In this document: positions 44,989 to 53,449 of the stretch, piece by piece
Numbering within the stretch: position 1 is the stretch's first letter
Layout of the letters: each line of letters starts with the position of its first letter
Assembly: GCA_944325605.1 (NCBI GenBank)
Contig: CALVAX010000004.1
Coordinates: forward strand, 62,001-126,000
DNA: 64,000 nucleotides
Reading direction: 5' to 3'
From: Candidatus Gastranaerophilales bacterium
GTDB lineage: Bacteria > Cyanobacteriota > Vampirovibrionia > Gastranaerophilales > Gastranaerophilaceae
The notes under the pieces: generated by a model
Seen by the model: the letters and a program-made list of their open reading frames with translations, nothing else
What the model was told of the DNA's origin: nothing
Databases searched by the model: none
Translations under genes and position numbers: made by a program

Positions 44989-47220
44989 ATGATGAGCCAA
45001 AACAAAAAGTTGTCCATAGCATTTTACTGGCACATGCACCAGCCGGTATATCAATTAACGCCTGACGGGGATTTTCTGATGCCATGGGTAAGGCTTCATG
45101 CCGTAAAAGATTACCTTGAAATGGTGACTCTTCTTGATAAATTCAAAAATATTAAATTGAATTTTAATCTTGTCCCCGTACTTCTTGATTCGTTAATTAA
45201 TTACGGAGAAAACGGCTTTCACGACCTTCATTCAAGGATTACAGTAAAAGAAGTTGAGGATCTGAGTGACGATGACAAGGAATTTATCCTGAACAATTTT
45301 TTTGATGCAAATTATCAAACAATGATATTTCCGTTAGAGGAATACAACAGACTTTATCAGAAAAGGATTTCAACGCCGGATTTTACGCTTGATATGTTCA
45401 CAGATCAGGAATATTCCGACCTGATGGCACTGTTCAATCTTGCCTGGTTTGATTCTTCATACAAAAACAAATATCCTGCATTAAGAAAGCTGTTTAAAAA
45501 AGGTAAAAATTACACAACAGACGACAGACGTGCGATTATAGAAATTCAACGGGATATTATCAGAAAAATTATACCTGCATACAAAAAATTCACAAAGAAA
45601 AACCGGATTGAGATTACGACAAGCCCGTATTATCATCCGATTTTGCCGATACTTCTGGACATTAACGGAATAAAAAAGAGTTTTACGGATGACCTGCCTG
45701 TCGAATTAAAGATGGAACTTGATGCAAAACTCCAGACAGAACTGGCGCTTGACAGGATTGAAGAACTTTTTGGCAAACGCCCGAAAGGCATCTGGCCTTC
45801 CGAACACTGTGTAAGCCCCAAAACTCTTGATATGCTCAAAAATATCGGTATTGAATGGACAATTTCCGATGAAGGAATTCTTTCAAACAGTATCGGATTT
45901 GAGTTCGTACGGGATTTCAAAGGATATCTGGAAGATCCGTATCATCTTTTAAAATCTTATGAATACAAAAACGGTTTGAAAATTATATTCAGAGATGCCG
46001 TAATTCCCAACCTTATAAGCTTTGAATATCCGAACCACAATGCAGAACTTGCAGCAAACGATCTTTATGACAGAATTAAGGTTATCCAGAGCAAACTTTT
46101 AACTTCCCCTGACGAAGACCATCTTCTGACAATCGCAATGGACGGCGAAAACTGCTGGGAAAATTACCCGCAAAACGGCTTTGTATTCTTAAAAACGCTG
46201 TATAAATTAATCGAAGAAGACAAATCGCTTGAAACTGTTCTTATCAGTGATTATCTTGAGAAAGAAAGGGGCAGAAAACCGCTTAAGAAAATACATTCAG
46301 GCTCATGGATAAACAGAAACTTTAAATTCTGGATAGATGAACCTTTGAAAAATCTTGCCTGGACATACCTTAAACAGGTCAGAGATGATTTTTCAAAATT
46401 TGTAAAATCAAATCCTCTGGATAAAAACATAGCAAAAGCAAAAAAAGAACTTTTCATCTGCGAAGGCAGCGACTGGTTCTGGTGGTATGGAGAACCCAAC
46501 AATTCAGGAAGAGATAATATTTTTGATTACCTGTTCAGAGAACATTTGAAAAACATTTATTATTACCTCGGGCTTGAACCTCCGGCGTATTTAAACACTC
46601 CGCTGACATCAGCAATCGCCAAACCCTCACGCTACCCGAAAGGTGAAATTACCCCTTCCATTTCAGGTATTGCAACATCGGATGACTCATGGTTAAACGC
46701 CGGCTGTATTGACATTCCTGACGGGCCGCTGCTGAGTGAATCCAAATTCTTTGACAAAATATGTTTCGGGTATGACAAAAACAATTTTTACTTAAGATTT
46801 TATATAAATGATTACATCCAAAACAATCCTGAAATAACAGACAAAACTTTCCAGATCTACATTTACATGCGAAATGCCGACAGAAAACAATCCCTGTCGC
46901 CTGTTCGGCTTATCAGCAAAACCGAAAGCATACTGCCGATTTCAAAAGAAAAATTCCATAATGAACTCCAAATTACAACGACGAAAGAAAACGTAAAACT
47001 CGTACGCCTGATTAAATCAATTCCGAATAATCTCTGGGTTTTACAACCGGTTAAAGATATCAAATGCCGGTATCAAAATGTAATAGATATGAGTGTCCCA
47101 TTTGATTTAATTGACATTTCTATGGATGAAGCTTTGGAATTCTGTTTTGTAGACGGAAATTACGGGATAAAAAATTTCTTTATTCCAAACGACATGCTTT
47201 TGACAATAAAAAGAGAATAG
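44989..47220 (+). CDS. Glycoside hydrolase family 57 (amylase/glucanotransferase type)
   Basis: 743 residues. The N-terminal catalytic barrel has family 57 motifs: FYWHMHQPVYQ, the nucleophile glutamate in GIWPSEHCVSPKTL, and the acid in AMDGENCWENYP. The C-terminal 200 residues are beta-rich and may bind glucan. No signal peptide is present, so the enzyme is probably cytoplasmic and acts on glycogen or maltodextrin. ATG 44989 or 44992 are equivalent. The neighbours show no glycogen cluster. Confidence 0.9.
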   Translation: MMSQNKKLSIAFYWHMHQPVYQLTPDGDFLMPWVRLHAVKDYLEMVTLLDKFKNIKLNFNLVPVLLDSLINYGENGFHDLHSRITVKEVEDLSDDDKEFILNNFFDANYQTMIFPLEEYNRLYQKRISTPDFTLDMFTDQEYSDLMALFNLAWFDSSYKNKYPALRKLFKKGKNYTTDDRRAIIEIQRDIIRKIIPAYKKFTKKNRIEITTSPYYHPILPILLDINGIKKSFTDDLPVELKMELDAKLQTELALDRIEELFGKRPKGIWPSEHCVSPKTLDMLKNIGIEWTISDEGILSNSIGFEFVRDFKGYLEDPYHLLKSYEYKNGLKIIFRDAVIPNLISFEYPNHNAELAANDLYDRIKVIQSKLLTSPDEDHLLTIAMDGENCWENYPQNGFVFLKTLYKLIEEDKSLETVLISDYLEKERGRKPLKKIHSGSWINRNFKFWIDEPLKNLAWTYLKQVRDDFSKFVKSNPLDKNIAKAKKELFICEGSDWFWWYGEPNNSGRDNIFDYLFREHLKNIYYYLGLEPPAYLNTPLTSAIAKPSRYPKGEITPSISGIATSDDSWLNAGCIDIPDGPLLSESKFFDKICFGYDKNNFYLRFYINDYIQNNPEITDKTFQIYIYMRNADRKQSLSPVRLISKTESILPISKEKFHNELQITTTKENVKLVRLIKSIPNNLWVLQPVKDIKCRYQNVIDMSVPFDLIDISMDEALEFCFVDGNYGIKNFFIPNDMLLTIKRE

Positions 47221-47306
47221 TTTATGAAAATTTGTAAAAATAACTTCAGATATTCTAAAGTTTATTTTTTTTCATCCGTTAAAGAATAAATATAAAAGGA
47301 TTAAAA

Positions 47307-47492
47307 ATGACAGACTTGTATTCGGATTATTCAAACAACAAAGGAACACCGGAATTACCGGACAATTACTGGAAAAACCAGACTAACAGAGGAGAAAAGC
47401 AAGAAAATTACAATGTTTTCGACAGCATGGTCAAGGCTAACTTCGGAAAAGGTCTTGAAGATTTGTCTGTTTTTAAGACAAAAAATAATTAA
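47307..47492 (+). CDS. Hypothetical small protein (61 aa)
   Basis: AAAAGGA precedes ATG 47307. It is very polar (Asn, Lys, Tyr, Gly), with [19 protein letters not shown] as the start and a short helix [16 protein letters not shown] near the end. No signal peptide, likely soluble and partly disordered. Its stop overlaps the convergent dut stop by 4 bp. Confidence 0.5.
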   Translation: MTDLYSDYSNNKGTPELPDNYWKNQTNRGEKQENYNVFDSMVKANFGKGLEDLSVFKTKNN

Positions 47493-47929
47493 TTTCTTCC
47501 TGTAGAGCCGAACCCGCCTTCTCCGCGGACAGTTTCAGAAAGCTCTACCGTGACTTCAAGTTCAGCCCTTTCAACTTTAGCAATTACCATCTGCGCTATT
47601 CTTTCATCCGGAAGTATTGTATATTCTTCTTTTGAAAGGTTTACAACCGGCACACACACTTCGCCTCTGTAATCTTCATCAATTGTTCCGACACAGTTGA
47701 TAAGAGTTATACCATGTTTGATTGCCAATCCTGAACGGGGACGGATTTGTGCTTCATACCCGTGTTCCAGTTCAATTTTTATACCGGTCGGAATTAATGT
47801 TCTTTCAAGCGGTTTCAGGCTTATCGGGACATCGACCGCCGCACACAAATCCATACCCGCAGCCCCTTCTGTCTTGTATTCAGGCAAATTTTTATTGTTA
47901 GGAAGTCTTTCTATTTTTAATATTGTCAT
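47489..47929 (-). CDS. dut: dUTP diphosphatase
   Basis: The trimeric dUTPase hydrolyses dUTP to dUMP and keeps uracil out of DNA. It is 146 residues long with the five conserved motifs: [43 protein letters not shown], and the C-terminal GEGGFGSTG arm. An AGGAG site is at the start. Confidence 0.96.
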   Translation of the reverse strand: MTILKIERLPNNKNLPEYKTEGAAGMDLCAAVDVPISLKPLERTLIPTGIKIELEHGYEAQIRPRSGLAIKHGITLINCVGTIDEDYRGEVCVPVVNLSKEEYTILPDERIAQMVIAKVERAELEVTVELSETVRGEGGFGSTGRN

Positions 47930-48028
47930 TGTTTTCTCCTTTAACCTAATATTAATACAGGTCAGTATTTTTATAAAATTATTAACTTATGTAACAAAAA
48001 ATACGTTCTTTGAAAATAGATTCTGCCC

Positions 48029-48048
48029 GAATACTTTATATATATACC
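48029..48048 (+). promoter_or_regulatory. AATACTTTATATA box, copy 2
   Basis: GAATACTTTATATATATACC, 28 nt before ATG 48076. It is the closest match to the copies at 14951 and 52826 and probably a -10 region. Confidence 0.45.
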
Positions 48049-48075
48049 GGACGATAAGAAAAGAGAGGTATATTT

Positions 48076-48306
48076 ATGTATGAGATTTTAAACAAGAAAA
48101 TCACAATTGCGGATGTTATTGTTTTTCTGGAAAAATGTTTCGCACATGGAACAACTAAAGATAAAAATACCGGAAATGTCATTTGCGATAATTTATCTAA
48201 CTTTGAATTTTTAGACATAAACATGGATATGCCTGACGTTAATCTTGAATTTCAGGATATTGTATTAGATTTTAATGATATTAAATTTGTAGAACTGGCG
48301 GCATAG
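48076..48306 (+). CDS. Hypothetical acidic small protein (76 aa)
   Basis: Begins MYEILNKKITIADVIVFLEK, with a single Cys-containing helix (EKCFAHGTTKDK) and an acidic, Asn/Asp/Leu-rich C-terminal half (NFEFLDINMDMPDVNLEF). GAGAGG precedes the ATG. No signal peptide or known family. The promoter box is shared with two other small-protein genes. Confidence 0.55.
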   Translation: MYEILNKKITIADVIVFLEKCFAHGTTKDKNTGNVICDNLSNFEFLDINMDMPDVNLEFQDIVLDFNDIKFVELAA

Positions 48307-48322
48307 AATCTCCTTTCGCCAG

Positions 48323-48355
48323 AAAAAACAGAGGTTGTGCAACCTCTGTTTTTTT
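48323..48355 (+). terminator. Terminator of the small gene at 48076
   Basis: AAAAACAGAGGTT-gtgc-AACCTCTGTTTTTTT. It is bidirectional and may also serve alaS. Confidence 0.9.
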
Positions 48356-48386
48356 GTTTTTTATCAAACCGTGAAAAATTTACTTT

Positions 48387-50990
48387 TTAATTTTTTAATT
48401 CACTTTCTATTTTTGAAAGAATTTCATCCAGTTTTGATGCGTCTTTAATTCCGCCCTGTGCAAAATTCGGACGTCCGCCTCCGTTGGCACCTGTAAATCT
48501 TGCAATTTCTCCGACAATCTTGCCGGCATTGATGCCTTTTTTCACAAAAGCATCCGAAACTTTTGCCATTACTGTTTTCGAGTTTGCAAGAACAATAACA
48601 CTTTCGCCGAATTTGTTGGACAAAAATTCAATACCGATTTTAGCGCCCAGAGGCGTAATATCTTCAATTTTTGAAATAAACAGCTTGCCGCCTTCGATTT
48701 CCTGAGCTTTTGAGGCAAATGTTGCGAATTTAGCTCTTGCATTTTCTTCCTCGAGTTTTTCTATTTTTTTTGAAAGCTCTTTATTTTCGTCAGCAAGTTT
48801 TTCGACACGTTCCACAACTTCGTTATAGTGGGCTTTGAACATTAAAGAAAGCTTATCCATTTCTTTAACTTTAGCATTCATAAACTCAAATGCCGAACGT
48901 CCGACAACGACTTCAATACGTCTTGTACCTGCGGCAATCGCGCCTTCTGTCACGATTTTGACCAGTCTTAAGTTACCTATATTTCTTGCGTGAGTGCCGG
49001 CACAAAATTCTTTTGAAATGCAGGTTTTGCCGTCAGTGATTGACACAACTCTTACAACATCGTCGTATTTTTCGCCGAAAAGTGCTGTTGCACCGGTAAG
49101 TTTTGCCTTTTCTATGTCCATAACTTCCGTCACGACATCATAGCCCTTAGAAATCCAGTTGTTCATAATGTCTTCAACCTTGAAAATTTCCTCAGGCGTC
49201 ATTGCACGGTTGAATGTAAAGTCAAATCTCATTCTGTTTTCTTCAACAAGCGAACCTGCCTGATGAACTTCGTCGCCGAGAACCTTTATCAATGCAGCCT
49301 GCAGAAGGTGGGCTGATGTGTGATGAAGCCTGATTTCTTCTCGTCTTGCAACGTCAATCATCGCCTTAACTTTTTCGCCGGTTGTGATTTCACCGTTGAT
49401 TAATTTAGCCCTGTGGACAAAAAGTTGATTGACTTTAAAAGTTGTCAGAACTTCTGCTTTCATATTTTCATTTTCAATAACGCCGCTGTCGCCGACCTGT
49501 CCGCCGCATTCTGCGTAGAAAGGTGTTTTGTCAAGAACAATATCAACATATCCGTCGCCTTCGACAGTTGCAAGAATTTTGGCATCAGCTTCGTTTTCGC
49601 TATATCCGACAAACTCTGTTGAACCGACTTCATCCTCAATTTTTGCATACTTCATATCGCCTGTAACAGAAAGTTTTGCGGTTGCTGCTTTGGCACGTTC
49701 TTTCTGCTCCTGCATTGCGGATTTGTAACCTTCTTCATCAACCTTCAGGCCGTTTTCCTGTGCGATTTCTTTTGTAAGTTCAAGCGGAAATCCGTAGGTA
49801 TCGTAAAGTTTGAAAGCATTTTCGCCGTCAATGTCTTTTTTGTTAACAATAAATTCATCAAGAAGTTTGTAGCCTCTGTCGAGAGTTTTGTTGAAGCGTT
49901 CTTCTTCTTTTTTGATTGTGTCAACAATTTTTGCTTTGTTTTTGACTAAATCCGGATAAGCCTCGCCGTAAGCGTCAACGACAACGTCAACAAGTTTGTA
50001 CAGGAACGGCAAATCCATACCGAGAATTTTACCATGGCGGAGTGCACGTCTTAAAATCATTCTCAAAACATAGCTTCTGCCTTCGTTTCCGGGGATTACA
50101 CCGTCAGAGATGAGGAAAGTTACGCATCTTGCATGGTCTGTAATTATACGGAGAGAAATGTCTGTTTTTTCCGATTTTTTATATGGAACACCGGACATTT
50201 CGCAAACTTTGTCTAAAATCGGCCTTAAAAGATCTGTTTCAAAGGTTGAAGCAACACCCTGACAAACCATTGTAATACGTTCAAGCCCCATGCCTGTATC
50301 AACGTTTTTGCTGTCTAAAGGCGACTGGTTGCCTTCTTCATCCTGATAAAGTTCCGTAAACACAAGGTTCCAGATTTCAACCCATCTGTCACATTCGCAG
50401 GTATCAATTCCGCAGCCTCTGGGATCATCGCATTTGTACTGTTCGCCTAAATCATAATGGATTTCTGAACACGGGCCACATGAGCCTGAAGCTCCCGGAG
50501 GACCCCAGAAGTTGTCTTTTTTACCTTTACGCTTAATTCTTTCTGCCGGAACACCGACACTTCTCCAGATTTCGTAAGCCTCGTCATCCGTTTCAAAAAT
50601 CGTAATCCACAGGCGGTCTTTGTCGAGTTTCAGAACCTCTGTAACAAACTCCCATGCCCACGGAATAATTTCTTTTTTATAATAATCGCCGAAAGAAAAG
50701 TTTCCGAGCATTTCAAAAAAAGTATGGTGTCTTGGAGTACGCCCGACGTTTTCAATATCACTATCTTTACCGCCGGCTCTTGCACATTTCTGGCAGGAAG
50801 CCGCACGCGGCGGATCATAAGGTGATTTTACAATCCCCAAAAATATTGGCAAAAACTGCAGCATTCCGGCTGTAGTCAAAAGCACTGTCGGGTTGTCCGG
50901 CACAAGGCTTGAACTCTCGACAATTGTGTGCTGGTGTTTGTCTTTAAAATAATTCAAATATAATTTACGAATTTCATTTCCGGTTAGCAT
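48387..50990 (-). CDS. alaS: Alanyl-tRNA synthetase
   Basis: AlaS charges tRNA-Ala. 867 residues with the class II catalytic core (TTAGMLQFLPIFLG; RTPRHHTFFEMLGNFSFG, motif 2), the tRNA-binding middle, the editing domain with its zinc site (HHTSAHLL and CAGTHARN), and the C-terminal Gly-rich domain ending in GGRPNFAQGG. AGAGGA precedes the ATG. No T-box or alanine leader is seen upstream; a MITE lies 77 bp beyond the start. Confidence 0.97.
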   Translation of the reverse strand: MLTGNEIRKLYLNYFKDKHQHTIVESSSLVPDNPTVLLTTAGMLQFLPIFLGIVKSPYDPPRAASCQKCARAGGKDSDIENVGRTPRHHTFFEMLGNFSFGDYYKKEIIPWAWEFVTEVLKLDKDRLWITIFETDDEAYEIWRSVGVPAERIKRKGKKDNFWGPPGASGSCGPCSEIHYDLGEQYKCDDPRGCGIDTCECDRWVEIWNLVFTELYQDEEGNQSPLDSKNVDTGMGLERITMVCQGVASTFETDLLRPILDKVCEMSGVPYKKSEKTDISLRIITDHARCVTFLISDGVIPGNEGRSYVLRMILRRALRHGKILGMDLPFLYKLVDVVVDAYGEAYPDLVKNKAKIVDTIKKEEERFNKTLDRGYKLLDEFIVNKKDIDGENAFKLYDTYGFPLELTKEIAQENGLKVDEEGYKSAMQEQKERAKAATAKLSVTGDMKYAKIEDEVGSTEFVGYSENEADAKILATVEGDGYVDIVLDKTPFYAECGGQVGDSGVIENENMKAEVLTTFKVNQLFVHRAKLINGEITTGEKVKAMIDVARREEIRLHHTSAHLLQAALIKVLGDEVHQAGSLVEENRMRFDFTFNRAMTPEEIFKVEDIMNNWISKGYDVVTEVMDIEKAKLTGATALFGEKYDDVVRVVSITDGKTCISKEFCAGTHARNIGNLRLVKIVTEGAIAAGTRRIEVVVGRSAFEFMNAKVKEMDKLSLMFKAHYNEVVERVEKLADENKELSKKIEKLEEENARAKFATFASKAQEIEGGKLFISKIEDITPLGAKIGIEFLSNKFGESVIVLANSKTVMAKVSDAFVKKGINAGKIVGEIARFTGANGGGRPNFAQGGIKDASKLDEILSKIESELKN

Positions 50991-51067
50991 AATTAATTCC
51001 TCTAAAATTGTTTACATTATAAAAAAATTATACAACAAAAAAACTGCAACCTTAAGGCGCAGTTTTT

Positions 51068-51216
51068 AGGATTTATATAGTAAATTCCACTAAAAACTTT
51101 AAAACTGCGTCATACTGAGCGTTAGCGAAATATCTAAATGAAAAAGATTCTTCGGGCTTTAGCCCTCAGAATGACGGGCTTTTAATAGTATCTGGGAAAT
51201 TTGCTATATAAGTCCC
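51068..51216. mobile_element. MITE-like element, copy 3
   Basis: 149 bp with ends AGGATTTATATAGTAAATTC and (reverse complement) GGGACTTATATAGCAAATTT. The inside again has GTCATACTGAGCGTTAGCG and a matching CTCAGAATGACGGGC, forming a long hairpin. It lies between alaS and the EF-hand gene. Confidence 0.75.
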
Positions 51217-51243
51217 CGGTTTTTCCGAAATGAAATTAAATTT

Positions 51244-52407
51244 TTATTTTTTGAACTGGTCAAGAAGCATATTATGTTGTTCAAGATAATTGAGCCATTT
51301 CTGTTTTTCCGGCGGAACATCCGCTCTTGTTTTGCCGTCTAAAAGCGTTTCATCTCCTGCTGTGCCGTTTAGCTCAGGTAAAATTTTGCTGAAGAAAGTT
51401 TGCGTATCTACAGACCAGTCATTGCCGTCAAAATTCTTGCCTGTTGAGCGCTCAACAATATCAATATAATCAACAATCTGCTGCACTGTCATATTGGAAG
51501 TTTTTTCAAAGTTCTGACGTGCCGCACTGTTTTCAGGTTTTAATAAGGCACGAAAATCAGAAGCTTTCATATTTCTTAACTCCTTCCACTCAGCCTGATA
51601 CATTCTGTACATCGCAGGTGACATTGCATCCGTTTCTTCTTTAGGAAGTGCCTTAAACGCTGCCCAGGCAAGCCTGTTTTTCATTTCAGAAGCGCTATTT
51701 GTATCGCTGTCGGCTTCCAATGATCCGAACACAAGTGCGCAGGAATTTTGAGGCGCCATCGGTGGCTTGGAAAGATCCCCGCCGCAGCATGAATCAGTCT
51801 GAACAGGTGTTGCAAGACGGGTGTATGCATCAAGATTCAATCTGCCGTACAGGGCATTCTCTTTAAACAACCACCTGTTTGCCTGTATTTTCATTGCATC
51901 ATACAGAAGCTGCGTTTCTTCTTCCGTCAATTCTCTGCCGTAAAATTCTTTTGCACCTGCCCTTATCCCGACCATAGGATTGTCGTCTTCAATCCAGGTT
52001 TTGCACCAGGACTCAAAGTCATCCCCTTTGTAAGTTGAATTCTTTTTAATGTTATATTTTTTGCCGAATTCTCCGGTTGTTAAATCTCCATTCAAATGCC
52101 CGCCGTCAGTATTATGATTGGTCCATTTTGCATCTTCAACATTGTCAATTTCACCGTTTCCGTCCAAATCAATTCTCATCCATTTGTTGACATTGCGCTC
52201 TGCCTTAAATATGGCATCTTCCATCGCAACCAGATCCTTACCGGTATAACCTGCCGCTTTTAATTCTTCTCGTGAAATTGAGCCATTTTTATCTTTGTCG
52301 AGTTTTGTGAAAAGACTTTCTTTTATATGAGTGTCTTTTGAATCAGTTTTTTGTGTTTTCTTATCCGAATATTGTCCTGCGCTGTTTATCGGGTTAATCT
52401 CTGTCAT
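51244..52407 (-). CDS. EF-hand protein (387 aa)
   Basis: Two complete EF-hand loops: DKDKNGSISREE (residues 37-48) and DLDGNGEIDNVE (residues 80-91), with a third degenerate loop at about residues 100-113 (NTDGGHLNGDLTTGE). A long helical C-terminal part of about 250 residues has no known domain. There is no signal peptide; the N-terminal MTEINPINSAGQYSDKK is polar. The protein should bind calcium. It probably forms an operon with the gene at 52433, 25 bp upstream on the same strand. Confidence 0.75.
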   Translation of the reverse strand: MTEINPINSAGQYSDKKTQKTDSKDTHIKESLFTKLDKDKNGSISREELKAAGYTGKDLVAMEDAIFKAERNVNKWMRIDLDGNGEIDNVEDAKWTNHNTDGGHLNGDLTTGEFGKKYNIKKNSTYKGDDFESWCKTWIEDDNPMVGIRAGAKEFYGRELTEEETQLLYDAMKIQANRWLFKENALYGRLNLDAYTRLATPVQTDSCCGGDLSKPPMAPQNSCALVFGSLEADSDTNSASEMKNRLAWAAFKALPKEETDAMSPAMYRMYQAEWKELRNMKASDFRALLKPENSAARQNFEKTSNMTVQQIVDYIDIVERSTGKNFDGNDWSVDTQTFFSKILPELNGTAGDETLLDGKTRADVPPEKQKWLNYLEQHNMLLDQFKK

Positions 52408-52432
52408 TAGTTATACTCCTCTCTGTGTTGTT

Positions 52433-52789
52433 TTATACATTTTGTGTAGTGTTTTCCTGCGCAATATCCCAAACACTTGTATCCATAGGAATGCTTGATG
52501 GTATGCCTCTGGCTTTTTTATCTGATTTGTGGGTATCGTCCTGAATTCCGGCTTCGGCACTTATCTTTTTGCCCTCTTCGCCATGAAGCATACCTGTAAA
52601 ACTTTTACCTTCCTGCTTTGCCGTAAATATTGACAACTCCCTTGCATAACCTCCGCTGTATCCCGCAATATTTGCAAGCGGAACAGTGTCGCTCCCGTCA
52701 AAATCAGTTCTGCCGTTCATCAAAGTAATCATATCTTTAGGATTAAATCCCGGAAACTGAGTGTAAATATCCCCGACAGTGATTGTCAT
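52433..52789 (-). CDS. Hypothetical protein (118 aa), partner of the EF-hand gene
   Basis: MTITVGDIYTQFPGFNPKDM starts a protein with one hydrophobic/polar middle (GYARELSIFTAKQEGKSF) and a Lys/Asp-rich C-terminal part. AAAGGAG precedes the ATG. It resembles no family that I know. It is the first gene of the pair and its promoter lies next to a 17-copy CCACA tract. Confidence 0.5.
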   Translation of the reverse strand: MTITVGDIYTQFPGFNPKDMITLMNGRTDFDGSDTVPLANIAGYSGGYARELSIFTAKQEGKSFTGMLHGEEGKKISAEAGIQDDTHKSDKKARGIPSSIPMDTSVWDIAQENTTQNV

Positions 52790-52825
52790 AATAGTGTATG
52801 CTCCTTTCTTTATATAAAATCTGTA

Positions 52826-52847
52826 TATTTATATAAAGTATTTTTGG
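52826..52847 (-). promoter_or_regulatory. AATACTTTATATA box, copy 3
   Basis: On the minus strand AAAAATACTTTATATAAATA, about 40-58 nt before the ATG of the gene at 52433, with TTGTCC just upstream as a possible -35. Confidence 0.45.
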
Positions 52848-52860
52848 ACAAATTTATTGC

Positions 52861-52945
52861 CCACACCACACCACACCACACCACACCACACCACACCACA
52901 CCACACCACACCACACCACACCACACCACACCACACCACACCACA
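52861..52945. repeat. CCACA tandem repeat, 17 copies
   Basis: Perfect 5-bp repeats, 85 bp long. It lies 72 bp upstream of the gene at 52433 and 14 bp beyond the AATACTTTATATA box, i.e. at or just upstream of the -35 region. Such tracts change length by slippage, so this may switch expression of the EF-hand operon. A small ORF across it is an artefact. Confidence 0.95.
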
Positions 52946-53084
52946 AAGCCATTGTAGCAAGAGTTTTAGATGTTTTAAATTCATATTTACATTTCGTAAC
53001 ATTCGCACATTTTAACAGCAGTTTTACAGAATAAAAACCTGAGCGCAAAGACTCAATACGTTAATTACGCACAAATTCTCCCAC

Positions 53085-53269
53085 GGGAGTTATGTAGCAA
53101 ATTCCACCAAAAATTTTCAAAATAGCGTCATACTGAGCACTCTGCCGAACAAAACGATTAAGTATCGTTTTGTGAGAGGCCGAAGTATCTCAATAAAAAA
53201 ATTCTTAGGACTTTAGTCCTCAGAATGACGGATGTTTATAGTATCTGTTGAATTTGCCACATAACTCTC
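53085..53269. mobile_element. MITE-like element, copy 4
   Basis: 185 bp with ends GGGAGTTATGTAGCAAATTC and (reverse complement) GAGAGTTATGTGGCAAATTC. It carries an extra 40-bp inner hairpin (AAAACGATTAAGTATCGTTTT) relative to the other copies. It ends about 107 bp before the tRNA-Arg gene. Confidence 0.75.
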
Positions 53270-53375
53270 GCTCCCTCCCTCTTGCATTCGAAAATTTTTA
53301 TGATAACATAATCAGCGGAGGGAATATACAGATACCCCACGAAACCAAACGTCTGTTTAGACCCTCTGGATCCAA

Positions 53376-53422
<47 letters not shown>

Positions 53423-53449
<27 letters not shown>

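Noticed and set aside
50991-51067. T-box or other amino-acid leader before alaS
   Set aside because: The gap is short and lacks any T-box signature; only a ribosome site and AT-rich sequence are seen.
52861-52945. CRISPR array
   Set aside because: The tract has no spacers and a 5-bp unit. It is a simple tandem repeat, and no cas genes are present.
52854-53048. A minus-strand frame with repeats of Cys-Gly-Val-Val-Trp
   Set aside because: It is only the translation of the CCACA tract, and no start site supports it.
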